Source: Lachnospiraceae bacterium (GTDB lineage: Bacteria > Bacillota > Clostridia > Lachnospirales > Lachnospiraceae). From it: 64,000 bases of DNA. Every line of letters starts with the position of its first letter. The first letter of the stretch is position 1. Made by a program: the position numbers and the translations under genes. The stretch lies in NCBI GenBank assembly GCA_017553505.1, contig JAFZLD010000025.1, positions 248,001 to 312,000 on the forward strand, read 5' to 3'. A model generated the notes under the pieces. The model saw nothing but the letters and a program-made list of their open reading frames with translations, was not told the DNA's origin and made no database searches. Below, piece after piece: positions 1 to 10,040 of this stretch.

Positions 1-552
1 GTCGGGTCTTGAAAGTGCAAGCTTTTCAAGCATTTCCTCAACCATAGCAGCTTCCGCTGTAGGGGATTTGAGGAACTTTCTGCGGGCAGGTGTATTGTAA
101 AACAGACTTCTTACAATAACGGTCGTACCGTTGGGTGCACCCACCTCGGAATTCTCCATGAGGCGTCCGCCCTCTACTACTACATGGGTACCCAAGAGTG
201 AATCGGGAACTTTGGTAATCATTTCGGTCTTGGACACCGCGCTTATGGATGAAAGCGCTTCGCCTCTGAATCCAAGGGATACCAATGTTTCCAAGTCATC
301 AATAGTCGTAAGCTTACTTGTGGCGTGTCGTAAAAACGCTTTGGTACATTCACTGCCTTCGATACCGGAACCGTTATCGGTTACTCGAATAAGCTCGCTG
401 CCGCCGCCTTTAATCTCGACGGTAACGGCTGTTGCTCCGGCGTCTATGGCGTTCTCAACAAGTTCTTTGACCACGTTGACGGGACGCTCTACGACTTCGC
501 CTGCTGCTATCTTATCGATTGTTTCATTACTGAGTAATGTAATCTTGTTCAT
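1..552 (-). CDS. mutL: DNA mismatch repair protein MutL, N-terminal part (gene runs off the left edge)
   Basis: MutL links MutS mismatch recognition to downstream excision and has an N-terminal GHKL-type ATPase. The 184 visible residues hold the GHKL motifs in order: ELVENAIDAGAT (motif I), DNGSGI (motif II) and RHATSK followed by GFRGEALSSI (motif III). The ATG at 552 gives the family-typical start MNKITLLSNETIDKIAAGEV. The gene begins 12 bases after the mutS stop, so the two are almost certainly co-transcribed. The C-terminal dimerisation and endonuclease part lies outside the window. Identification is firm; only completeness is unknown. Confidence 0.96.
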   Translation of the reverse strand, partial: MNKITLLSNETIDKIAAGEVVERPVNVVKELVENAIDAGATAVTVEIKGGGSELIRVTDNGSGIEGSECTKAFLRHATSKLTTIDDLETLVSLGFRGEALSSISAVSKTEMITKVPDSLLGTHVVVEGGRLMENSEVGAPNGTTVIVRSLFYNTPARRKFLKSPTAEAAMVEEMLEKLALSRPD

Positions 553-564
553 GTTACTCCCTGT

Positions 565-3219
565 TTATGCTTTCCATCGATTGTTAAGCATTCCCTGGAA
601 TTTTGAAAGCTGATTAAGCGCATCAAGGGGTGTCATATTGGTAAGATCCAGGCTCTTAAGTTCATTTATGACATCTTCATCCTTAACGGCCTCAAAAAGA
701 GAAATCTGGCCATAATCCATATCGTCTCTTTCGGATTTCTTTTTACTCGTCTCGTTCTTGATATTTACGTTAATGCTGTGAATCTTCTCTGATATATCAT
801 TATCTGCAAGTTCATCGGCAATTTCTCTTGCTCGGTTAAGTACAATCTCGGGAATACCGGCTAGTCTTGCTACCTGAATACCGTAGCTTCTGTCGGCTCC
901 GCCGGGAATAATCTTACGGAGGAAAACAATGTCCTCACCGTCTTCTTTGACCGCTACGCAGTAATTGTTGACGCTTGAAATCTTACCTTCAAGTTCGGTC
1001 AGTTCATGATAGTGGGTGGCAAAAAGCGTCTTGGCACCGAGTATTTTCCTGTTGCTGATGTGCTCTATAACAGCCCAAGCAATTGAGAGACCGTCAAAAG
1101 TAGATGTTCCACGGCCGATTTCATCAAGTATCAGAAGGCTCTTGGAGGTTGCATTGCGAAGGATATTCGCAACTTCATTCATTTCAACCATGAACGTACT
1201 CTGACCGCTTGCAAGGTCGTCTGAAGCGCCCACACGGGTGAACAGTCTGTCTACAATACCGATATTGGCCTTTGTGGCGGGCACGAAGGAGCCTATCTGG
1301 GCAAGAAGTACAATTAATGCTACCTGACGCATATAGGTCGATTTGCCGGCCATATTGGGGCCTGTGATAACGCTTACAAGATTCTTGTTGTTATCAAGCT
1401 TGGTATCGTTGGGGATAAAGAGTCCGTTCTCCATGATGCGTTCAACAACCGGATGGCGGCCCTCTTTTATTTCAATCACACCGTTGTCGTTAAGTGTGGG
1501 GCGCACATATTTGTTATGCTCGGCCACATAAGAAAGCGACGCAAAGACATCGAGCTTGGCAATAGCTTTAGACGTCTCGTATATGCGGTCGACACTGGCT
1601 GCGATAGTATCACGAACATTACAGAAAACATCATACTCAAGACCGAAAAGCTTGTCCTCGGCGTTAAGGATGGAGTCTTCCATTTCTTTTAACTCTTTGG
1701 TGGTGTAGCGTTCGGCATTGGTAAGAGTCTGTTTGCGAATATAATCTTCGGGCACGAGGTCCTTGAAGGAATTGGTAACTTCATAGTAATAGCCAAAGAC
1801 CTTATTGTACCTGATACGAAGGTTCTTAATGCCTGTACGCTCTCTGTCCTTCTCTTCGAGAGCAAGAAGCCAGTCTTTACCTTCGGTCTTAGCCTTTCGG
1901 AAGTGATCTATGTCGTCCATGTAGCCGTCTTTGATGATGCCACCTTCCTTGAGCGTGATGGCGGGTTCTTCGAGAATTGCATCATCAATAAGCCTGTACA
2001 AATCTGACAGCGGATTAAGCTGTGACTCAATCTCGCAGGCAAGCTTAGACTCGAAATCCTTAAGGATAGTCTTAATATGCGGCAATATATAAAGCGAATT
2101 CTTAAACGCTATAAGATCTCTGGGATTAGCAGTCTTATAAGTAATCTTGCCAAGAAGTCTTTCAAGGTCGTATACCTCGTCAAGGTACTCACGAAGTTCG
2201 TCTCTGTTAACAGGGTTCTTGCAAAGTTCTTCCACAAGGTCGAGACGCTCATTCATGGTATTCTTGTCAAGAAGCGGCTGCTCCACATAGCTTCTTAACA
2301 AACGTCCGCCCATAGCTGTTCTGGTCTTATCGATAACCCATAACAATGAGCCACGCTTCTGTTTCTCACGCATAGTCTCGACAAGTTCGAGGTTACGTCT
2401 TGTAGAACTATCCAGGTGCATGAAATCCGAAGAATCATATGCGTGAATTGTGGAAAGATTGGAAAGAGAATTCTTCTGAGTCTCGAAAAGATAAGATAAC
2501 ATAGCTCCGGCTGCTATAGTACCGGACTTGTAGTCAAGAAGCCCCAACCCTTCTACGGAATTAACTTTGAAGTGTGATTTGATTGCCTTAAGGCACTCTC
2601 TTTCATCGAAATAATGTGAGTCGATGGTGTTAAAAGAAAGCTCCGTTCTGTCCTTGAAATTAGAGAACGGGAAGTCCGACATCATGAAGGATTCATTGCA
2701 AATAATTTCACGAGGTGAGTATCTGATTACTTCATCTAAAATGCCTCGTATATCCTTAACCTCAGTAAGATAGAAATCACCTGTGGTAATATCCGCAACA
2801 GAAATTCCGGAGCCGTTATCAAGGTAACATATGCACATGAGGTAGTTATTGGTACGCTCATCCATCATGGTCGTATCAAGGTTGGTACCTCTCGATACAA
2901 TTCTTATTACCTCTCTCTTAACCAGTCCCTTGGCAAGCTTGGGGTCTTCCACCTGCTCGCAGATAGCTACTTTATAGCCTTTATTAACCAGTCTGTTCAA
3001 ATAAGAGTCTACCGCATGATATGGAACGCCGCACATCGGTGCCCTCTCATCCATACCGCAGCTCTTGCCCGTAAGTGTAAGTTCAAGCTCCTTGGACGCA
3101 GTCTTTGCGTCATCAAAGAACATTTCATAGAAGTCACCCAGTCTGTAGAAAAGTATGCAGTCGGGATATTCTTTTTTGGTCTCCAGATACTGTTGCATCA
3201 TGGGCGTATAGTCAGCCAC
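565..3219 (-). CDS. mutS: DNA mismatch repair ATPase MutS
   Basis: This is the mismatch-recognition ATPase, 884 residues, a normal length for MutS1. The N-terminal mismatch-binding domain carries GDFYEMF, which includes the Phe-x-Glu base-wedging motif. The C-terminal ABC-type ATPase has Walker A GPNMAGKSTYMRQ and Walker B/signature LLILDEIGRGTSTFDG. The start is a GTG, read as VADYTPMMQQYLETK, preceded by AGGA at a good distance. That matches the usual MutS N-terminus, which opens with TPMMQQY. It follows miaB by 38 bases and precedes mutL by 12, a common clostridial miaB-mutS-mutL order. Confidence 0.97.
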   Translation of the reverse strand: MADYTPMMQQYLETKKEYPDCILFYRLGDFYEMFFDDAKTASKELELTLTGKSCGMDERAPMCGVPYHAVDSYLNRLVNKGYKVAICEQVEDPKLAKGLVKREVIRIVSRGTNLDTTMMDERTNNYLMCICYLDNGSGISVADITTGDFYLTEVKDIRGILDEVIRYSPREIICNESFMMSDFPFSNFKDRTELSFNTIDSHYFDERECLKAIKSHFKVNSVEGLGLLDYKSGTIAAGAMLSYLFETQKNSLSNLSTIHAYDSSDFMHLDSSTRRNLELVETMREKQKRGSLLWVIDKTRTAMGGRLLRSYVEQPLLDKNTMNERLDLVEELCKNPVNRDELREYLDEVYDLERLLGKITYKTANPRDLIAFKNSLYILPHIKTILKDFESKLACEIESQLNPLSDLYRLIDDAILEEPAITLKEGGIIKDGYMDDIDHFRKAKTEGKDWLLALEEKDRERTGIKNLRIRYNKVFGYYYEVTNSFKDLVPEDYIRKQTLTNAERYTTKELKEMEDSILNAEDKLFGLEYDVFCNVRDTIAASVDRIYETSKAIAKLDVFASLSYVAEHNKYVRPTLNDNGVIEIKEGRHPVVERIMENGLFIPNDTKLDNNKNLVSVITGPNMAGKSTYMRQVALIVLLAQIGSFVPATKANIGIVDRLFTRVGASDDLASGQSTFMVEMNEVANILRNATSKSLLILDEIGRGTSTFDGLSIAWAVIEHISNRKILGAKTLFATHYHELTELEGKISSVNNYCVAVKEDGEDIVFLRKIIPGGADRSYGIQVARLAGIPEIVLNRAREIADELADNDISEKIHSINVNIKNETSKKKSERDDMDYGQISLFEAVKDEDVINELKSLDLTNMTPLDALNQLSKFQGMLNNRWKA

Positions 3220-3257
3220 TGTTATATCCTGCCTATCCGGGTATTAACGTACCCTCT

Positions 3258-4664
3258 TTAGTCTACGATTTCCCCATCATAGTAAAATCCGTGGAAATCT
3301 GTAAGTTTAACTTTCTTTAATGTGCCGATCAAAGATTTGTCACCTTTAAAATGCACAATTGTATTCTCTGACATTCTTCCGTCAAGATATGAATCATCCT
3401 GCTCATTAATGCCTTCACACAATACGGTCACCTCGCGACCCTCAAAACGCCTGGTGCGTGTTCTTGCCATCTCCTGAACAGTAGAAAGAACAAGGTCAAA
3501 GTGCTTCTTAACCGTTTCCTCATCTACCTGATCTTCCATGGCGGCAGCAGGCGTACCCGTACGCTTGGAATATATAAACGTAAAAGCATTATCGAATTGA
3601 GCCTTTTTAATTACATCAACCGTCTCCAGAACATCTTCATATGTCTCACCGGGGAAGCCGACAATAATGTCAGTTGTAATGGCAATGTCAGGCATTGCGG
3701 CTCTGATTTTATCTACAAGTTCAAGATAATGTTCTTTGGTATATCTTCTGTTCATTCGTCTCAAAACTTCCGACGAACCGGACTGAAGCGGCAAATGAAT
3801 ATGTCTGCATATCTTCTTGGACTCAGCCATAACCTTAATGAGCTCGTCAGATAAATCCTTCGGATGCGATGTCATAAATCTGATGCGCTCTAAGCCTTCA
3901 ATCTTCTCGACTTTCTTAAGAAGTTCGGGAAAAGAAACTTCGTTGTCGAGCCCATTTCCATACGAATTAACGTTCTGACCGAGAAGCATTACCTCCACTA
4001 CGCCGTCTTTAACAAGATTCTCAATCTCCGCAACGATTTCATCGGAGCGTCTGCTTCTCTCTCTGCCTCTTACATAAGGCACAATACAATAGGTGCAGAA
4101 ATTGTTGCACCCGAACATAATATTAATTCCTGATTTGAAAGAATACTTGCGTGCTACGGGCAATTCCTCAACAATCTTGTCGGTCTTGTCCCATACTTCA
4201 ACAATTTGTTTATTCTCGGAATACATACGTACGCAGTATTCGGCAAAAGCAAAAATATTATGTGTTCCGAATATCAAATCGACAAAAGAATAGCTTGCTT
4301 TAAGCTTTTCAACCACACTCGGCTCCTGCGTCATACAACCGCAAAGAGCAATCTTCATGTTCTTGTTCTTTTTCTTGTGACTCTTAAGCGCTCCGAGTCT
4401 TCCGTATACGCGCTGATTGGCATTGTCACGTACGGTGCAGGTGTTATAAATTACAAAATCTGCGTCGTCTTCTTCTGTCTCAACAAATCCTGCGTCAAGT
4501 AAGATTCCGAGAAGTTTCTCGGAATCTCTTGCATTCATCTGGCAGCCGAAGGTTGTAACCTGGCATGTCAGCTTTCTCTTTAATTCATCTTCTTTTTCTT
4601 TAACTATTTCTTTGAGCAGTTCGATGTATTCAAGCTGCTTTAATGCTTCTTCATTATGTATCAA
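3258..4664 (-). CDS. miaB: tRNA-2-methylthio-N6-dimethylallyladenosine synthase MiaB
   Basis: This radical-SAM methylthiotransferase modifies A37 of tRNAs that read UNN codons. Three domains are visible. The N-terminal UPF0004 domain has the cluster-binding Cys in TFGCQMNARDSEK and later Cys residues. The central radical-SAM motif is MFGCNNFCTYCIVPYVRGRE (CxxxCxxC). The C-terminal TRAM domain spans roughly residues 395-465. The start chosen is TTG at 4664, with GAGGT seven bases upstream; that ribosome site overlaps the stop of the cyclo-ligase gene at 4671, suggesting translational coupling. At 468 residues it is normal for the family. Confidence 0.95.
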   Translation of the reverse strand: MIHNEEALKQLEYIELLKEIVKEKEDELKRKLTCQVTTFGCQMNARDSEKLLGILLDAGFVETEEDDADFVIYNTCTVRDNANQRVYGRLGALKSHKKKNKNMKIALCGCMTQEPSVVEKLKASYSFVDLIFGTHNIFAFAEYCVRMYSENKQIVEVWDKTDKIVEELPVARKYSFKSGINIMFGCNNFCTYCIVPYVRGRERSRRSDEIVAEIENLVKDGVVEVMLLGQNVNSYGNGLDNEVSFPELLKKVEKIEGLERIRFMTSHPKDLSDELIKVMAESKKICRHIHLPLQSGSSEVLRRMNRRYTKEHYLELVDKIRAAMPDIAITTDIIVGFPGETYEDVLETVDVIKKAQFDNAFTFIYSKRTGTPAAAMEDQVDEETVKKHFDLVLSTVQEMARTRTRRFEGREVTVLCEGINEQDDSYLDGRMSENTIVHFKGDKSLIGTLKKVKLTDFHGFYYDGEIVD

Positions 4665-4670
4665 ATCAAA

Positions 4671-5285
4671 TTACCTCAAAAACTCTTTAGACAAAGCTTC
4701 GAGCTTGTCTGCTCCCGTATTTTCGGATACGAGAAAATCCATCTTAACATCCTGATTCGAAACAGGAATCTCGTCAAGTATCTGCATGGAGAAACACAGC
4801 CCGCACTTAATTATGCTCGGCTTGTCGCTCAAATACTTGTCGTAGTAACCCATTCCGTAACCCATACGATAATTACGCTTATCAAATGCTACTCCGGGAA
4901 CGGTCATCAGTATGTTCTTACCGTCCCAATCGTTGTAATTAAACGTTCTCTGTCTGTTGCCTGTAGGCTCCATGATACCTTTGTAACCCGAAATCAAATC
5001 TACGGTTGAAAAGATCTCATAAAACTCCATCTTTCTTTCCGTAAAGTTATCAAGAACCTTGGGCAAGAATACCCTCTTTCCTGAAAGAAGCGCATCTTCA
5101 ACAATCATAAGAGTGCCAACTTCACCGTGAAAATCGGCATATGTCATGATACAATCTGCCTTCTTGTACAAAGAAGACTGTATGACGGTCTTCTGAATCG
5201 CCTTGGAATTTATCTCCCAGTCGCGTCCGTCTACAGAATCCCTCTTTTGAATTAATTCCTTCCGAATTTCCCTTTTATCCTCCAT
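4671..5285 (-). CDS. 5-formyltetrahydrofolate cyclo-ligase
   Basis: The enzyme converts 5-formyl-THF to 5,10-methenyl-THF with ATP, returning a dead-end folate to the one-carbon pool. The 204-residue length is typical. Family marks include an N-terminal basic block (REIRKELIQKRDSV) and the conserved C-terminal substrate/nucleotide motif YGMGYYDKYL. It sits between a DUF896 gene (15 bases away) and miaB. The same chromosomal region carries fhs (18586) and folD (17724), which act on the same folate pool. Assignment to the family is firm. Confidence 0.92.
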   Translation of the reverse strand: MEDKREIRKELIQKRDSVDGRDWEINSKAIQKTVIQSSLYKKADCIMTYADFHGEVGTLMIVEDALLSGKRVFLPKVLDNFTERKMEFYEIFSTVDLISGYKGIMEPTGNRQRTFNYNDWDGKNILMTVPGVAFDKRNYRMGYGMGYYDKYLSDKPSIIKCGLCFSMQILDEIPVSNQDVKMDFLVSENTGADKLEALSKEFLR

Positions 5286-5300
5286 GATATACCCCTTTAC

Positions 5301-5507
5301 CTAACTCCTTTTCTTAAGTTTGGTTACTGTACCGTCCTTCTCTTGAATTTCAATATTATCAAGCTGAGCTTTAAGATTGTTCTTAACCGAATCTATGTAA
5401 TCACGCCTAAGAGCAGCCTGCTCTGCTTTTTCTTCTTCCGTAAGCGCGCGAGCTTGTGATAAGTGATACAGCTCGTTGATACGCTTTATTTTTTCATCCA
5501 TTGTCAT
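5301..5507 (-). CDS. DUF896 (YnzC-like) small protein
   Basis: A 68-residue, highly charged helical protein. The pattern INELYHLSQARALTEEEKAE followed by LRRDYIDSVKNNLKAQLDNI is the DUF896 signature, also seen in Bacillus YnzC. The function is not established. The ATG overlaps the stop of the upstream flavoprotein gene (ATGA), so translation is likely coupled. A second Met two residues in could also serve as the start. Confidence 0.85.
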   Translation of the reverse strand: MTMDEKIKRINELYHLSQARALTEEEKAEQAALRRDYIDSVKNNLKAQLDNIEIQEKDGTVTKLKKRS

Positions 5508-7144
5508 GTTAATTCACTCCTAAACGGCTTGTACTTGGCCGCTATCCTTTCTGCTGCTTTCATGCCGTCCATTGCCGCAGATGTAATACCTCCGGCGTAA
5601 CCCGCGCCCTCTCCGCATGGATATAACCCCTGTATGTTAAGCGCCTGGAAACTGTCATCTCTGGTAATTCTAACAGGCGATGAGGTTCTGGTCTCAACAG
5701 CGCTAACAATTGTCGAATTGTCAGAAAAACCCGGAATAATCTTTCCGAAGTACTCCATTCCTTCCACCAGGGTTCGTGAAATTTCCGCAGGCAGGACTTC
5801 GCTGACTTTGGCCATGGTATATGCGCCTTTACAAGCAGGTGACACTTTGACTACGTTACGCGTGTCTATTTCGTCAAGGTTCTCCTTGTCAAATACTTCT
5901 GCTTTGAAATCTCCGTAAAGCTCCACCGGAATGTTTCCGTGACCTACTTCATAAGCCTTTCTCTCAAGCTTACGCTGAAACTCCATTCCGCTTAACGGAT
6001 GATCGTCTTTAAAATCATCCTTGCCGACAGCTACTACAATGGCGCTGTTGGCATTCTCGCCGTTTCGACCCGAATAGCTCATGCCGTTAATACAAAGCAT
6101 TTCTTTCTCACTCGAAGCATTAACCACATAGCCTCCGGGACACATGCAAAAAGAATACACTCCGCGACCGTTATCGGCCTTGTAAGTAAGCTTATATGAT
6201 GCATGCGGAAGTTTCCTAAGCATTTCCTCGTCATCGGAATACATCGCTCTGTCAATCATTTTCTGGCTATGCTCTACTCTTAAGCCCACCGCAAAGTCTT
6301 TCTGCTCCATATAAACACCTTTTTTATAAAGCATCTCAAAGGTATTTCTGGCGCTGTGACCGATACACAAAAGAACATCATCGCAATCGATTCTGGTAAT
6401 ACCGTTAACCATTACGCCTTCCACAGAACCATTATTGATGATTATATCCGTCATCTCTGCGTTAAACTTAAATTCGCCTCCCTTAGCCTGAATCTCGTCA
6501 CGCATTGCCTTGACAATCTTTTCAAGTACATCTGTACCGATATGAGGCTTGGCATCGTACATAATCGAAGGATCCGCACCGAATTGAACGAAGGTACGGA
6601 GGACTTCTTTGTTCCTGCCTTCTTTATCCTTGACTAAGGTGTTAAGCTTGCCGTCGGAAAAAGTACCTGCGCCGCCTTCTCCGAATAGTACGTTGGAGTT
6701 CTCATTAAGAGGCGAGCCGTTCCAGAAATTCTCAACATCAGCCTTACGCATTTCAACCGGAAAGCCTCTTTCAAGCACGAGCGGTTTGTAACCGTTCTTG
6801 GCAAGCATATATGCCGCAAATAAGCCGCAAGGACCGTCACCTACAATTACAGGTCTTCTTATAATCTCGGTCTTACCCGTTATCTTAAACTTATATTCAG
6901 GCGGATTATACGCGCTTACATTTCCGTCGTTTATACGCCTTAACACCGATTCTTCATGGCGTACTTTACATACTACACTCAGAATCAGGAAAATATCAGG
7001 CTTTCTGCGGGCATCAATTGACATTTTTTCAAGTTCATAAGAAATAATGTCTTCAGGCAGAACCTTCAAGGCAGCCGTGAGCTTTCTAAGCAGTTCGTGT
7101 TCCGTATAGCCCGGTTTAAGTTTTAACTGATTAACTAATAACAA
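5504..7144 (-). CDS. FAD-dependent dehydrogenase of the COG2509 type, function unknown
   Basis: A 546-residue flavoprotein. After a roughly 90-residue N-terminal domain it has a Rossmann dinucleotide motif, VGDGPCGLFAAYMLAKNGYK, and an acidic end to beta-2 (LVLERG). A second FAD-contacting stretch near the C-terminus reads GLYPCGEGAGYAGGITSAAM. This arrangement is that of the COG2509 family, whose substrate is unknown. The start is TTG at 7144 with GGAG seven bases upstream. It follows a BaiN-like flavoprotein by 11 bases, so two uncharacterised FAD enzymes are made together. I would not assign a reaction. Confidence 0.85.
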   Translation of the reverse strand: MLLVNQLKLKPGYTEHELLRKLTAALKVLPEDIISYELEKMSIDARRKPDIFLILSVVCKVRHEESVLRRINDGNVSAYNPPEYKFKITGKTEIIRRPVIVGDGPCGLFAAYMLAKNGYKPLVLERGFPVEMRKADVENFWNGSPLNENSNVLFGEGGAGTFSDGKLNTLVKDKEGRNKEVLRTFVQFGADPSIMYDAKPHIGTDVLEKIVKAMRDEIQAKGGEFKFNAEMTDIIINNGSVEGVMVNGITRIDCDDVLLCIGHSARNTFEMLYKKGVYMEQKDFAVGLRVEHSQKMIDRAMYSDDEEMLRKLPHASYKLTYKADNGRGVYSFCMCPGGYVVNASSEKEMLCINGMSYSGRNGENANSAIVVAVGKDDFKDDHPLSGMEFQRKLERKAYEVGHGNIPVELYGDFKAEVFDKENLDEIDTRNVVKVSPACKGAYTMAKVSEVLPAEISRTLVEGMEYFGKIIPGFSDNSTIVSAVETRTSSPVRITRDDSFQALNIQGLYPCGEGAGYAGGITSAAMDGMKAAERIAAKYKPFRSELT

Positions 7145-7155
7145 GTGGTATCTCC

Positions 7156-8376
7156 TTATTTGGTCGCGGCATTCTTACCTGCGATGGCGCCTGTTGAAAA
7201 TGCCCATTGAAGGTTGTATCCCCCACAGATACCGTCAACGTCCATAAGCTCTCCCGTGATATAGAGTCCCTCACAAATTTTGGACTCAAGAGTGTCGGAT
7301 AATTCCGCTGTCGGAACACCGCCCCCCGTAACCTGCGCCTTATCGAATCCATTCACACCGACCGCTTTAACCAAGATTTCCTGCATCGACAAAACAGCAT
7401 TTATAATCGTATCTCTGTCATAATCGCAGACTCTTGCGGACGGCTTAAGACCGTTACGCTTAATGATCTCTACATTCAGCTTTTTGTTCAGGAAACCTGT
7501 AAAGAAATTCTCTACAGTGCTGTTCTCATGAAGCAAAATCTTCGAAATTACAAAATTCTTGAGACTTTCCTCATCGAATCCCGGAAGCAGATTCATAAGG
7601 ATGTTTACATCCTTTTTATTATCCAATAACTCAGCGACGCAATGGCTTACCTGAAACGAAACTATACCGGAAAGTCCGTTATCCGTAAAAAGAACCTCTC
7701 CCGCTTGCTGCATAATAAGATTCTCGTCGCTGAATACATACATTTCGCAATCGCTTCTTACACCCGCAAGTCCCTTAAAATTGAGTCCTTCGCATTTCAT
7801 CTGAGTAAGTGCCGGGTATAGCTTACCAATCTTGTGTCCAAGGGATTTAAGAAGATCGTAACCATTCGCCTGTTCCTTGGTACCTATACCGGCTTTTCCA
7901 CCTGTGGCGATAATAATTTTGTCAAAAGAAAACGTCTCGCCCGACTCAGTCTTTACACTAAAGCCCGACTTATTCTTCTTAACTTCCGTAACCAAAGATT
8001 CCGTCTTAATCTCTACATCAGTCTCATCCAGAGCGTTTCTTATAACATCAAGTACCGCTGAGGCTTGTTCACATGCGGGATAATAGTATCCGTTCTTTTC
8101 TTTGATGAGAAGTCCCAGTCCCATAAAGAACAAGCACAAATCATCTTTGGAATACTCCGACAAAACCTTACCCACAAAATCGGTGTCATCGGTGTAATAA
8201 CACTCGGGTTTCATATATTCGTTGGTAAAATTGCAGCGCCCGTTGCCCGTAACAAGAATCTTCTTGCCTACTCTGTCTTTTCTTTCAAAAACAGTTACCG
8301 AAGCTCCGTTCCTGTGGGCATATAAAGCAGCTGTAAGACCGCTGGCGCCGCCTCCGATTATTCCGACCTTTTTCAT
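7156..8376 (-). CDS. BaiN/HI0933-family flavoprotein (NAD(P)/FAD-dependent oxidoreductase)
   Basis: A 406-residue member of the HI0933/COG2081 family, often labelled 'aminoacetone oxidase family'. The N-terminus is a classic FAD-binding Rossmann fold (KKVGIIGGGASGLTAALYAH) followed by KDRVGKKILVTGNGRCNFTN. The C-terminal FAD contact is GLYITGELMDVDGICGGYNL. One gut clostridial relative, BaiN, was reported to act on bile-acid intermediates, but most members are uncharacterised, so no substrate is claimed. An ATG 12 bases further upstream (8388) overlaps the previous stop as ATGA, but the ATG at 8376 has GAGG six bases upstream and places the Rossmann motif at the usual distance. Confidence 0.85.
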   Translation of the reverse strand: MKKVGIIGGGASGLTAALYAHRNGASVTVFERKDRVGKKILVTGNGRCNFTNEYMKPECYYTDDTDFVGKVLSEYSKDDLCLFFMGLGLLIKEKNGYYYPACEQASAVLDVIRNALDETDVEIKTESLVTEVKKNKSGFSVKTESGETFSFDKIIIATGGKAGIGTKEQANGYDLLKSLGHKIGKLYPALTQMKCEGLNFKGLAGVRSDCEMYVFSDENLIMQQAGEVLFTDNGLSGIVSFQVSHCVAELLDNKKDVNILMNLLPGFDEESLKNFVISKILLHENSTVENFFTGFLNKKLNVEIIKRNGLKPSARVCDYDRDTIINAVLSMQEILVKAVGVNGFDKAQVTGGGVPTAELSDTLESKICEGLYITGELMDVDGICGGYNLQWAFSTGAIAGKNAATK

Positions 8377-8384
8377 AAATTCCC

Positions 8385-10040
8385 TCATCTTACCAAATGA
8401 AAACGTTCCAGTATTCCTGCAAGCTTTCTTCCGCCGGGAAGTCTTGACAGTTCTTCTTTGGAAATGGAACGGGTCAATAACATAATTAAAAAGTAAACTG
8501 CTGCGCCGATTGCAATTGTCAGCAATATCTTAATTCTTGAAAATCCGTTACCGCACAGTACCTTGTTGATAAAGTATATCAAAACACCCATAACCGCTGA
8601 GGATGCAAGCGGCATACCAAAGATTTTCACAAAATCAATTCGGCATCTCAATATCTTCATGATGGCTCGTACGTTCAATATGCACATTACCAGCGCAAAT
8701 ACGTTATTCGAAAGAGCGACAGCATAAATCTTCAAATCGGTAGTGAACAAAAGTAACGTCATCAATGACAAATGAATCATCATTGATATAAGCGCATGCT
8801 TAATCGGCACATATAAGTGGCTCATGCCCTGCAAGATGTATCCCGTAATCGACGAAAGCGAGAAAAGAATGATTCCCAGCGAACCGATTCTTAAAAGCGT
8901 GGGCGCCACTTCATTGGTAGTCGAGAACAAAAGAAACATTACCGAAGGAGCAAGTGCCGCAAGACCTATAGCTGCGGGAATTGCCACCAACATAGTAATT
9001 CTAATTACGCTCTTAACCTTTCTGGTAACAATATCGAATTCTTTCTTTTTCACATGACCGGAAAGAGTCGGAACGGTAGCCATTCCCATTGCGGATGAAA
9101 GCGCAAGGACAACGGAAACAAGCACCATATACTTACCTGAATAAATACCCCAGTTGACGGTCTTCATCTCCGCAAAGCCCTTGATATCCATGACCTTGTT
9201 ATGAATAAAGTGGTCGCAAAATCCGGAAACCGTAGTAACGGAAGAACTTATAACTATAGGAATAATGGTAAGTATTACCGATCTGTAGATCGAATACGAA
9301 CTGTCAATTACAGTCGTCGGATCTTTATATATATTGCGCTTAAATCTTCTGCTTCCCGCTTTGTACATAAGGAGCATGAAAAGAAGTGCCAAAACAGCTC
9401 CGGCAACGCATCCTCCGATAGCACCGGCTGCGCCGTAAGCGTATTTGTATTGCTCGTTATGAAGGAGCATTCCTACCTTCGTACCATACTTGGCAAGGAA
9501 ATACGAAGCTCCGATACCCACTCCGACTACCGCTATCTGCTCCAATACCTGCGAAATCGCCGTCGGAACCATGGTACCCATACCCTGATAGTAGCCTCTG
9601 AATACAGACAGTACGCAAACTATCAAAAGTGTGGGTGAAATCATCCTAAGCGCCAGGTAGCTCATAGGCTCACCAAACGCCCCGGCCAACTGATTACTGA
9701 AAAAGAAAACGATAAACGACGATAAAAGGCCCATTACAATTGAAAACTTTAATGCGCACTTAAATATCTTGTCAGCGTTCTTGTATTCACCCTTACTAAC
9801 TTTAGCCGATACCAGCTTGGAAAGCGCGACCGGTATGCCATATGCAGATATTGTATAGAAAATCTGGTAAATATCGAATGCGGTCGCATAATATCCGTTA
9901 CCTGTATCACCTATGATATATGCAAGCGGAATACGCTTAAACAAGCCAAGCAGACGTACGAGTACGCCTGCTATGGCAAGAATGCTTCCCTGTACTATGA
10001 AATTATTGCTGTTTCTAGACTTGGTCCCCTTAGTATCCAT
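8385..10040 (-). CDS. MOP-superfamily flippase (SpoVB/YtgP type), probable lipid II or oligosaccharide flippase
   Basis: A 551-residue polytopic membrane protein with about 14 hydrophobic segments. The opening FIVQGSILAIAGVLVRLLGL and the following RIPLAYIIG.GNGYY are typical of the SpoVB/YtgP branch of polysaccharide transporters. In Bacillus, YtgP (MurJ) flips lipid II, while SpoVB acts in sporulation. Sequence alone does not separate these roles. The start ATG overlaps the ybeY stop by one base (TAATG), so the genes are translationally coupled. A housekeeping cell-wall role fits the non-sporulation neighbours. Confidence 0.82.
   Translation of the reverse strand: MDTKGTKSRNSNNFIVQGSILAIAGVLVRLLGLFKRIPLAYIIGDTGNGYYATAFDIYQIFYTISAYGIPVALSKLVSAKVSKGEYKNADKIFKCALKFSIVMGLLSSFIVFFFSNQLAGAFGEPMSYLALRMISPTLLIVCVLSVFRGYYQGMGTMVPTAISQVLEQIAVVGVGIGASYFLAKYGTKVGMLLHNEQYKYAYGAAGAIGGCVAGAVLALLFMLLMYKAGSRRFKRNIYKDPTTVIDSSYSIYRSVILTIIPIVISSSVTTVSGFCDHFIHNKVMDIKGFAEMKTVNWGIYSGKYMVLVSVVLALSSAMGMATVPTLSGHVKKKEFDIVTRKVKSVIRITMLVAIPAAIGLAALAPSVMFLLFSTTNEVAPTLLRIGSLGIILFSLSSITGYILQGMSHLYVPIKHALISMMIHLSLMTLLLFTTDLKIYAVALSNNVFALVMCILNVRAIMKILRCRIDFVKIFGMPLASSAVMGVLIYFINKVLCGNGFSRIKILLTIAIGAAVYFLIMLLTRSISKEELSRLPGGRKLAGILERFHLVR

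Noticed and set aside
131-613. Plus-strand open frame of 160 codons opposite mutL and mutS
   Set aside because: It overlaps the conserved mutL ATPase domain on the other strand; its composition (Ser/Thr/Leu-rich) is that of an antisense shadow.
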